NCBI GenBank assembly: GCA_016789205.1
Contig: JAEURF010000084.1
Coordinates: 1 to 7,134, forward strand
Direction: 5' to 3'
DNA: 7,134 nt
Source: Anaerolineales bacterium
GTDB lineage: Bacteria > Chloroflexota > Anaerolineae > Anaerolineales > Villigracilaceae
Below, in pieces: positions 1 through 6,149 of the stretch. A program made the translations under genes and the position numbers. Below the pieces are notes generated by a model. The model saw only the letters and a program-made list of their open reading frames with translations. It was not told the DNA's origin and ran no database searches. Each line of letters starts with the position of its first letter. Positions within the stretch are counted from its first letter, which is position 1.

Positions 1-804
1 CTTGGGATTCATGAAGGGGTGGTGACATTAACTCGCATGGCAACAGCCGCAACATTTATCAATATTGTGGCGCCTACTGCCGGTGCAGGCGGAGTAGCAT
101 TATTTGCATCTGAAGCGCGTAGGCGGGGTCATCCCACCGGCAAAGCAACTGTCGCCGCGGCATTATTCCTCTTGCTTGACCAAGCCGCATTTTTAGTTAT
201 CCTCGCGTTAGGTTTAATTGTTTTATTTCGCCGCAACGATTTGAACGCCGGTGAAATTTCTGCCTCATTATTTTTATTAGGCATTGCCATTTGTTATGCT
301 TTCGTTTTATATCTTGGCTATCGTTCTGCAGAAAAACTTGGCAACTTTCTAGCAAAGCTTGCACGCGGCATTAATCGAATCGTAAAATTTTTCGGCAAAG
401 AAAATTATCTCAGTGAAGCACGTGCGCATGAATTTGCCCACGAAATTTCTAATGGGTTTTCGGGTTTAACAGAAAAACCATCTAGCTTAATCAGACCTGT
501 TTTATGGGGTATTTTTGACAAAGGTTTGCTCATGCTTATTTTGATTTGTTCTTTTTTATCGTTTGGAGTTGAATTTTCAGCAGGCACCATTATTGCCGGA
601 TTTTCACTTGCCTATCTTTTCTTAATTGTTTCACCCACACCTTCTGGTATTGGCATTGTCGAAGGTATTATGCCCATCGCATTAACTTCATTAAACGTCA
701 ATTGGAGTCAAGCCGTCGTGATTACTTTAATCTATCGCGCCATTACATTTTGGTTTCCGTTGGCAGTCGGCGCATGGGCGTTTCGCACTTTGCATAACGA
801 ATAA
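1..804 (+). CDS. Flippase-like membrane protein, LPG synthase TM / UPF0104 family (5' partial)
   Basis: The reading frame is open from the first base, so the N-terminus lies outside the window; 267 codons are visible and the gene stops with TAA at 802-804. GTG codons at 19 and 22 are probably internal, because family members are usually about 320-350 residues and the conserved early motif comes immediately after them. Visible residues 21-31 (N-x-x-A-P-T-A-G-A-G-G) match the conserved Asn/Pro/Gly segment of the family. Residues 211-222 (SPTPSGIGIVEG) and the Tyr-Arg pair at 245-246, followed by a last membrane segment, match its C-terminal signature. Several long hydrophobic helices indicate an integral inner-membrane protein. 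Relatives include the flippase part of MprF and many stand-alone proteins thought to move lipids or lipid-linked glycans; the substrate here cannot be read from sequence. The gene converges on the glycosyltransferase with four bases between stops and no visible terminator. Confidence 0.85.
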   Translation, partial: LGIHEGVVTLTRMATAATFINIVAPTAGAGGVALFASEARRRGHPTGKATVAAALFLLLDQAAFLVILALGLIVLFRRNDLNAGEISASLFLLGIAICYAFVLYLGYRSAEKLGNFLAKLARGINRIVKFFGKENYLSEARAHEFAHEISNGFSGLTEKPSSLIRPVLWGIFDKGLLMLILICSFLSFGVEFSAGTIIAGFSLAYLFLIVSPTPSGIGIVEGIMPIALTSLNVNWSQAVVITLIYRAITFWFPLAVGAWAFRTLHNE

Positions 805-808
805 AAAA

Positions 809-2338
809 TTACTTTATAGGATGCAATAAATATAGCCCACCGTCCTCATTTTCAAAAATAATTTTAATTTTTGCAATTGGCTCAAGTTCATGCGGAAGAT
901 ACACATGCACATATGAGTGGGGTTCAACCCAAAGCAAGTATACGTCCTGCCCAGAAGAAAATAAATTGCCCGTATAACTTTCAAGTGGAATAATAGTTTT
1001 ATCATATACACCAGATTTTCTTGGGGAAGCATAAGTCTGTTGTTCTGTAAAAAAAGCAATAATTTCAGGATAATTAGAGAATAATTTAAAACTACCTTCT
1101 GGTGGATTTTTGCGCCAGTATTGAATAACTGAATTTTCATTCATTTCTTGCGTATTCACATGATTTTCTGCAATTATGCCATTGCGGGCGTTCTGCATGA
1201 TGATAATGCTTCTGTTAACCTGAGATGTTCCAATAAATAATAAAAACAAAATACCTAAAACCGCCAAGGGAGAATAGAAACGAGGATGATTTTCTCTTAA
1301 GTATTTCAAACCATATTGGATTACTAATAAAACCAAAATAACTAACGGAAAATATATTGGCAGTTGAAAACGTCCCCAGAGTCTATTGAAATAAGAAATT
1401 AAGGCATTGCTAAAAAGCGCTATTGTATAAATAGCCCCAAAACCTAATGAGAATGTAACCATTGGAGTAAAAACTTGAATTTTTCTTGAAAGTAAAAAGA
1501 GAACAATAACAGCCAAAATTATTGGACCCCACACCATGGAAAAATGAAAATTGGAAACTTCCCTTTCATTTTCTAAAAATATATTAAGCCAATCTAATAT
1601 TCCAAGAGTATATTGAGAAGCATATTCAATAAAAGTCAATGGTTCGCGAAAATTTTCACTGGTAACTTGCCATGTTTTTAACATCCACAAGAATGGTGAA
1701 AGAGAGAAGACCCCACTGTAAGACGCATAAAAAAACCTTTTGAATACAGAGCCTGTTGAATAATAAAAAACAGCTATCACTGTAGAAAGAACAAGAGCGT
1801 ATCCAATATAACGAGTAAGCATCGCTAGAGCGGCGGTCAAACCCATAAGCGTCAAAATAAACCATGTTTGTTGCTCTGAATATTTTTGAATTAATAAAGC
1901 CAATGCGATGGGGAAAAGCATAAACAGATAATCTGTGCCAATCATATAAAATGTAGAAATGACAACAGGTCCAGTTAGAAGCAAAAACGAACCAAGCAAT
2001 GCGAAAGCAAAATCATCCGGGAAAATTCTTAACAAGAAAACTGATGATGTGTAGGCAATTAACCCAAATGTAATAAATTGAATCACATGTGTGCTGACAA
2101 ATGCACTCAAACCGACAGCATGTAGGAAACCAATTAACATAGGATACAAAGGGGGCCATAAAATATAAGGGTTACCCGTATACTCGATCAAACCATTTCC
2201 CTTAATCCAATTTGTACCACTAAACATATAAGCCAAAGCATCTGAAGAAGCACCCAAACCATATTTTGATATACTCAGCGCGAGAATGACGCCCCATATA
2301 GCATGAAGTGCAAGTAACGTTCTTAATTTTTTTTGCAT
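809..2338 (-). CDS. Polytopic GT-C type glycosyltransferase (ArnT/PMT-like, GT39/GT83-like)
   Basis: A 509-residue membrane protein with roughly ten hydrophobic helices followed by a soluble C-terminal part (about residues 375-509). The layout is that of GT-C enzymes, which transfer a sugar from a polyprenyl-phosphate donor on the outer face of the membrane. Visible marks are the first loop after helix 1 with SSDALAY (Asp33, the usual catalytic-acidic position), WPPLYPML at 61-68, a second acidic loop GTDYLF at 134-139, LTRYIGY at 174-180 and an R-x-Q-L-P-x-Y-x-P-L segment near 323-332. The acceptor is unknown. The ATG at 2338 is chosen because it places helix 1 at the N-terminus. The frame stays open upstream to 2542, but that extension is the antisense of the helicase start and is not membrane-like. 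No Shine-Dalgarno sequence is seen, and a TATACT box six bases upstream suggests a leaderless message. The gene is more AT-rich than its neighbours (for example 16 G+C in bases 1561-1620). Confidence 0.8.
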   Translation of the reverse strand: MQKKLRTLLALHAIWGVILALSISKYGLGASSDALAYMFSGTNWIKGNGLIEYTGNPYILWPPLYPMLIGFLHAVGLSAFVSTHVIQFITFGLIAYTSSVFLLRIFPDDFAFALLGSFLLLTGPVVISTFYMIGTDYLFMLFPIALALLIQKYSEQQTWFILTLMGLTAALAMLTRYIGYALVLSTVIAVFYYSTGSVFKRFFYASYSGVFSLSPFLWMLKTWQVTSENFREPLTFIEYASQYTLGILDWLNIFLENEREVSNFHFSMVWGPIILAVIVLFLLSRKIQVFTPMVTFSLGFGAIYTIALFSNALISYFNRLWGRFQLPIYFPLVILVLLVIQYGLKYLRENHPRFYSPLAVLGILFLLFIGTSQVNRSIIIMQNARNGIIAENHVNTQEMNENSVIQYWRKNPPEGSFKLFSNYPEIIAFFTEQQTYASPRKSGVYDKTIIPLESYTGNLFSSGQDVYLLWVEPHSYVHVYLPHELEPIAKIKIIFENEDGGLYLLHPIK

Positions 2339-2364
2339 TGAAATAGTATAAAGAAAATAGGTTA
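2339..2364. promoter_or_regulatory. Divergent spacer with overlapping -10-like boxes
   Basis: These 26 bases separate the divergent starts of the glycosyltransferase (minus) and the helicase (plus), so both promoters must lie here or inside the opposite gene. On the minus strand TATACT (bases 2350-2345) lies six bases before the ATG. On the plus strand TATAAA (2347-2352) lies twelve bases before the ATG at 2365. The two boxes share four bases. No convincing -35 element was found for either. Transcription from these boxes would give a leaderless message for the glycosyltransferase and a leader of only a few bases for the helicase, whose only ribosome-site-like bases are a weak AGG at 2359-2361. 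This reading is inferred from position and consensus only. Confidence 0.3.
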
Positions 2365-4932
2365 ATGGAACCTTTGAATAACATTGAATCTCTTTTAGAT
2401 TTTTGGAAAGGTGATGAACAAACTGCGCCGAATTTTTCTGCATGGAAAACGACCCCGCCGCGAAAAGCACAAACGCATCCTTTCCCTGACGATTTACCTG
2501 TTTCGCTTCGAGAGGCATTATCTTCTCGTGGAATTGATTCACTGTATGCCCATCAACACGCCGCGTGGACTCAATCTCGCGCAGGCAAAAATATTATCCT
2601 CTCCACCAGCACTGCCAGCGGAAAAACACTCGCTTACAACTTACCTGTTTTAGCAACATTATTAAACAATAACCAAGTAAGAGCTTTATATTTATTCCCA
2701 ACCAAAGCACTTACACAAGATCAATTCTCTAATCTTCAATCTCTTCAATCAAAAATCGTAAATCTAAAATCTGGAATTTATGATGGTGATACTCCCCAAA
2801 AAGACCGTTCTGCGATTCGTAAAAATGCAAATATTGTCTTATCCAACCCAGATATGTTGCACACGGGGATTCTTCCTCACCATGCCAATTGGAGTGATTT
2901 CTTTAGCAACTTAAAATTTATTGTCATTGACGAAGCCCACACCTATCGCGGAGTTTTCGGTTCACATGTTGCCAATGTGATTCGCAGACTCAAACGCGTG
3001 GCAAAATTTTATGGAGCCAATCCGCAATTTATTCTTGCTTCTGCAACGATTGGCAACCCAAAAGAATTGGCAGAAAAATTAATCGAAGAACCAGTTGAAT
3101 TAATTGATAATGACGGCTCATCTCGTGGAGAACGTCACTTCATTATTTACAATCCACCGATTACAAATCCAGAATTGGGGTTGAGAAAAAGTAGTATCTT
3201 AGAAGGTGTTAGATTAGGCATAGATTTATTGAATCATAATATTCAATCCGTCATCTTTGCAAGAACAAGAAGAAGTGTGGAAATTATTTTGACATATTTA
3301 CAAGGCGGAAACCCAAACACGATATTAGATACTCGAAACTCGAATAACGAATTATCCAATATCGGCTCTTCCATTCGCGGATACCGAAGCGGTTATCTCC
3401 CAACCCAACGCCGTGAAATCGAGCAAGGACTTCGCAATGGAAGCGTAAAAACAGTCGTAGCAACAAATGCATTGGAATTAGGCATTGACATTGGCGGACT
3501 CGGCGCGGCAATTTTAGTTGGCTATCCCGGCACAATCGCCAGCGCGAGGCAACAAGCAGGTCGTGCAGGCAGAGGTGATGACCCAGCAGTTTCAATTTTG
3601 ATTGCTTCTGCGAGTCCATTAGACCAATTCCTTGCCCATCATCCCGAATATTTTTTTGGACGTTCCCCCGAAATGGCATTGATGAATCCGAATCATTTGT
3701 TGATTTTGTTAGAACATCTTCGTTGCGCCATGTTTGAATTGCCATTTCAAACTCAGGAATCATTTGGCTCATTATCTTGGGAATTGGTTGAAGAATACCT
3801 CCACTTTCTACTTTCTAACAATGAGGCGCATTTCTCCAATCAAAAATATTATTGGATGAAAGATGAATACCCCGCCGCGAATATTTCGTTGAGGTCTGCA
3901 TCTCCACAAAGTATAGTTTTGCAATCAACTGATAATGATGGACGACCCATCACAATTGGAACTGTGGATGGTGAATCTGCTTCATGGATGATTCATCCCG
4001 GGGCAATTTATATGCACGAAGCGGGGCAATATATTGTGCGAGAACTTAATCTTGAAAATCACAATGCGCAACTTATACGAGTTGACTTAGATTATTACAC
4101 CGAAGCCCAACAAAAATCAGAGATAGAAGTTTTATCTGACCTCACTCCCAGTCCCTCTCCTACGAGGAGAGGAGGGCAAGTAGGATATGGAGAAATTCAA
4201 GTCACAACTCAAGTGATGGGATTTAAAAAATTAAGATGGTTTACAAATGAAAACTTAGGGGAAGAGCCTTTAGACATGCCCCCATCTGAATTACAAACAA
4301 CAGGATATTGGTTAACACTATCAGAACAAACATTAAATCATTTAAGAGAATCAGGTAATTGGACAAACGACCCAAATGATTACGGACCCAATTGGCAAAA
4401 GATAAGAGAAACTGTCCGTCAGCGCGACCAGTTTACATGTCAGGTATGCGGCGCAGTGGAGACAAATCGTCAACATGATGTACATCACAAAACTCCATTT
4501 CGTGCTTTCACATCTATTGAAGAAGCAAATCGTTTAGAAAATTTAACAACGCTTTGTAGAACCTGTCATCAAAAAGTGGAACAAAATGTAAAAATGCGAA
4601 GCGGACTGGCAGGCTTAGGGTTTGTGCTTGGTAACCTCGCGCCATTATTTTTGATGTGCGATACTCGCGACCTTGGAGTCTTTTCTGACCCAACAGGTAC
4701 GGTCAACGGTCTACCTTCCATCGTCGTTTATGATTTAGTTCCCGCAGGCATTGGATTCAGTCAAAAACTTTTTGAGATACATGATGAATTAGTTCAACGT
4801 GCTTATGAATTGGTGACTCAATGCGAATGCGAGGATGGTTGTCCATCTTGTGTTGGACCAGGCGGTGAAAATGGTGGCGGCGGAAAAAATGAAACGTTAG
4901 CAATCTTAAAACAATTGATAATGGATAATTGA
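2365..4932 (+). CDS. DEAH-type SF2 helicase with DUF1998/MrfA-like C-terminus and inserted HNH nuclease domain
   Basis: An 855-residue ATP-dependent DNA helicase. In order: LYAHQ (60-64, Q-motif-like), Walker A TASGKT (83-88), SNPDML (160-165), DEAH box D189-E190-A191-H192, SAT 226-228, motif V around 364-377 (ATNALELGIDIG) and motif VI QQAGRAGRG (396-404). The C-terminal part resembles the DUF1998 zinc region of MrfA/YprA helicases, with C820, C822, C826 and C829. Bacillus MrfA is a repair helicase, so DNA repair is the best guess. Inside this part lies a complete HNH module (about 677-741), listed separately. Residues 593-605 are the translation of a hairpin repeat, and the last residues and stop lie in the left arm of a palindrome. 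The ATG at 2365 gives a normal family N-terminus (FWK, then FPDDLP and the HQ motif) and leaves 26 bases to the divergent gene; its ribosome site is weak. It is co-directional with chrA and in the same frame, 33 bases upstream. Confidence 0.9.
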   Translation: MEPLNNIESLLDFWKGDEQTAPNFSAWKTTPPRKAQTHPFPDDLPVSLREALSSRGIDSLYAHQHAAWTQSRAGKNIILSTSTASGKTLAYNLPVLATLLNNNQVRALYLFPTKALTQDQFSNLQSLQSKIVNLKSGIYDGDTPQKDRSAIRKNANIVLSNPDMLHTGILPHHANWSDFFSNLKFIVIDEAHTYRGVFGSHVANVIRRLKRVAKFYGANPQFILASATIGNPKELAEKLIEEPVELIDNDGSSRGERHFIIYNPPITNPELGLRKSSILEGVRLGIDLLNHNIQSVIFARTRRSVEIILTYLQGGNPNTILDTRNSNNELSNIGSSIRGYRSGYLPTQRREIEQGLRNGSVKTVVATNALELGIDIGGLGAAILVGYPGTIASARQQAGRAGRGDDPAVSILIASASPLDQFLAHHPEYFFGRSPEMALMNPNHLLILLEHLRCAMFELPFQTQESFGSLSWELVEEYLHFLLSNNEAHFSNQKYYWMKDEYPAANISLRSASPQSIVLQSTDNDGRPITIGTVDGESASWMIHPGAIYMHEAGQYIVRELNLENHNAQLIRVDLDYYTEAQQKSEIEVLSDLTPSPSPTRRGGQVGYGEIQVTTQVMGFKKLRWFTNENLGEEPLDMPPSELQTTGYWLTLSEQTLNHLRESGNWTNDPNDYGPNWQKIRETVRQRDQFTCQVCGAVETNRQHDVHHKTPFRAFTSIEEANRLENLTTLCRTCHQKVEQNVKMRSGLAGLGFVLGNLAPLFLMCDTRDLGVFSDPTGTVNGLPSIVVYDLVPAGIGFSQKLFEIHDELVQRAYELVTQCECEDGCPSCVGPGGENGGGGKNETLAILKQLIMDN
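4141..4179 (+). repeat. In-frame hairpin repeat (LTPSPSP-type) inside the helicase gene
   Basis: A low-complexity stretch of 39 bases, 13 codons, translated LTPSPSPTRRGGQ. It contains a perfect 8-base stem, CCTCTCCT (4154-4161) and AGGAGAGG (4165-4172), around the 3-base loop ACG. It resembles the widespread intergenic repeats of the form CTCACCCC...CCCTCTCC...GGAGAGGGG that are often seen translated as LTPSPSP in annotated genomes. The C- and G-rich arms stand out from the AT-rich surroundings. The helicase reading frame resumes cleanly with YGEIQVTTQV, a conserved-looking segment, so the element appears to be tolerated in a surface loop. Membership of a genome-wide repeat family is from memory, not a search. 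Confidence 0.65.
4393..4587 (+). other. HNH endonuclease domain embedded in the helicase
   Basis: Residues about 677-741 of the helicase form a canonical HNH/treble-clef module. It has a zinc-knuckle pair C692-x-x-C695, the catalytic strand D-V-H-H (705-708), Asn726 in L-E-N-L-T-T-L-C, and a second pair C731-x-x-C734 followed directly by His735. All residues expected for metal-dependent phosphodiester cleavage are present, so the domain looks active rather than decayed. It sits between the segment ending near LTLSEQTLNHL (650-660) and GLAGLGFVLGNLAPL (747-761). In other DUF1998 helicases, as I recall them, these two segments are much closer together. No start codon, stop codon or ribosome site suggests separate expression. 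Homing-endonuclease ancestry is possible but not shown. Confidence 0.85.
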
Positions 4933-4965
4933 CAATTATTCATTATCAACTATCCATTATCAATT
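4913..4965. repeat. 53-base near-perfect AT-rich palindrome at the helicase-chrA junction
   Basis: Bases 4913-4939 pair with 4939-4965. The outer 15 pairs (4913-4927 with 4951-4965) are perfect, then come four pairs after one mismatch (4928/4950) and three more after a second mismatch (4933/4945). The left arm encodes the last residues of the helicase and its TGA (4930-4932), and the right arm ends on the base before the chrA ATG. The arms share the motif AATTGATAATGGATA, a type of AT-rich repeat I recall from many bacterial genomes. No T-run follows the stem, so it is not a typical intrinsic terminator. As RNA it could hamper translation or transcription into chrA, or be relieved by ribosomes finishing the helicase. 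As DNA it looks like an inserted mobile palindrome. Confidence 0.8.
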
Positions 4966-6129
4966 ATGAAAATTTCTTACTTAAATCTCTTCCTAAAATT
5001 TTTACGTTTTGGTTTTCTCGCATGGGGTGGACCTGTTTCACAAATTGCGATGATTCGCCAAGAACTTGTTGAAGATGAGAAATGGATTACACCAGAAAAA
5101 TTTAATCGTGTGCTTGCAATCTATCAAGCCTTGCCTGGACCCGAAGCGCATGAGTTGTGTGTTTACTTTGGTATGGTTGCACGTGGTCGCATTGGTGCAT
5201 TGCTTGCCGGTCTTGGCTTCATGCTTCCGGGATTTATCCTCATGTTCGCGCTTTCATGGTTTTATGTCACTTATGGAATCACATCACAACTTTTTCAATC
5301 CGTTTTTCTTGGCATGCAACCCGCCGTCGCCGCGTTAATTGTTCGCGCTGTACATCGCATTGGTGGTCATGCTTTGCATCAAAATAAATGGTTATGGTCA
5401 CTAGCAATTTTTGCAGGCATCGCTCAACTGCTAGATGTAAATTTCTTAATCACCCTTTTGATTTGCGGATTTATTTTTGCATTAGTCACAAGAGGACAAA
5501 CTCGCTTCGCTGTCTTGTTTCTAGTTGTTTCTGTTTTCTCAATCATTTACTTTAACTTGAACAGTTCTCCCAACCTCATCACAACTACAAACCCAGAAAT
5601 CGTTGCAACTAATTCTTTAACGCTCTTCATCTCAGGCTTACGCGCTGGTCTCTTAACTTTCGGCGGGGCATATACTGCGATTCCATTCATTCAACATGAT
5701 GCTGTTGAAGTTGGCAAATGGATGACCAACGCCCAATTTTTAGATGGGTTAGCATTATCTGGGCTATTGCCTGCGCCATTAATTATCTTTTCAACATTTG
5801 TCGGTTACATTGGTGGTGGTGCACTTGGAGCAATTGTAATGACCATCGGAGTCTTCGCCCCAGCCTTTTCTTTCACGATGATTGGGCATGAATATTTAGA
5901 AAAATTAATCGAAAACAAATCGGCTCATGCATTTTTGGATGGCATCACAGCAGGCGTTGTCGGTTTGATTTCTGTTACAGCTTTAGGAATCTTAAACGAA
6001 ACAATTTTGGAATTAAATTCATTTACGATATTTTCTCTTGCCCTCATCGTCCTCTTCGCTTCCAAATCCAAATGGACCATTGCTTGGGTTGTTTTAGGTG
6101 CTGGTGTGTTGGGGTTAATATTTTTTTAG
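4966..6129 (+). CDS. chrA: Chromate transporter, two-domain ChrA (CHR family)
   Basis: A 387-residue inner-membrane protein made of two tandem chromate-transporter (CHR) halves. The first half has FGFLAWGGPVSQ (about 15-26), an amphipathic stretch with EDEKWITPEKF and the LPGPE motif (56-60). The second half repeats the pattern with LLTFGGAYTAIP (229-240), VGKWMTNAQFLDGLALSG and LPAPL (268-272), each followed by hydrophobic helices. Known family members export chromate driven by the proton gradient, and length and order fit the usual two-domain ChrA of about 390-400 residues. Chromate as the physiological substrate is inferred, since several CHR proteins are uncharacterised. The ATG at 4966 is the first usable start after the helicase stop and fits the family N-terminus. 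It has no Shine-Dalgarno sequence because the palindrome runs up to it. The MFS gene follows after 20 bases with a strong ribosome site, suggesting co-transcription. Confidence 0.92.
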   Translation: MKISYLNLFLKFLRFGFLAWGGPVSQIAMIRQELVEDEKWITPEKFNRVLAIYQALPGPEAHELCVYFGMVARGRIGALLAGLGFMLPGFILMFALSWFYVTYGITSQLFQSVFLGMQPAVAALIVRAVHRIGGHALHQNKWLWSLAIFAGIAQLLDVNFLITLLICGFIFALVTRGQTRFAVLFLVVSVFSIIYFNLNSSPNLITTTNPEIVATNSLTLFISGLRAGLLTFGGAYTAIPFIQHDAVEVGKWMTNAQFLDGLALSGLLPAPLIIFSTFVGYIGGGALGAIVMTIGVFAPAFSFTMIGHEYLEKLIENKSAHAFLDGITAGVVGLISVTALGILNETILELNSFTIFSLALIVLFASKSKWTIAWVVLGAGVLGLIFF

Positions 6130-6137
6130 TAAATCAT

Positions 6138-6143
6138 AGGAGA
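6138..6143 (+). promoter_or_regulatory. Ribosome binding site of the MFS gene
   Basis: AGGAGA lies seven to eight bases before a GTG at 6150. It fixes that GTG as the start of the following transporter and is by far the best Shine-Dalgarno sequence in the window. The contrast with chrA and the helicase, which have weak or no such sites, is notable. Confidence 0.7.
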
Positions 6144-6149
6144 CCTGCC

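Noticed and set aside
2339..2542. N-terminal extension of the glycosyltransferase to an ATG at 2542
   Set aside because: The extra 68 residues are not membrane-like and are the antisense of the conserved helicase N-terminus. The ATG at 2338 gives a typical first helix and no overlap.
3284..3772. 162-residue open frame on the minus strand inside the helicase gene
   Set aside because: It lies opposite conserved helicase motifs V and VI, its composition is that of a shadow translation, and it has no recognisable domain or ribosome site.
4393..4587. HNH module as a free-standing homing endonuclease in an intron or intein
   Set aside because: There are no intein splice motifs (no Cys/Ser junction with a terminal His-Asn), no intron-like structure and no separate start or stop; it reads as part of the protein.
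4913..4965. Palindrome as a rho-independent terminator
   Set aside because: The stem is AT-rich and no run of T follows; the next bases are the chrA start codon and coding sequence.
4930..4968. Possible helicase-ChrA fusion by read-through, since both genes are in the same frame with one stop codon between them
   Set aside because: Same-frame placement has a one in three chance, the eleven codons between are palindrome sequence, and nothing around the TGA indicates recoding.
5066..5387. Two alternative-frame open frames within chrA
   Set aside because: They overlap the conserved first CHR half in other frames and show no protein-like pattern.
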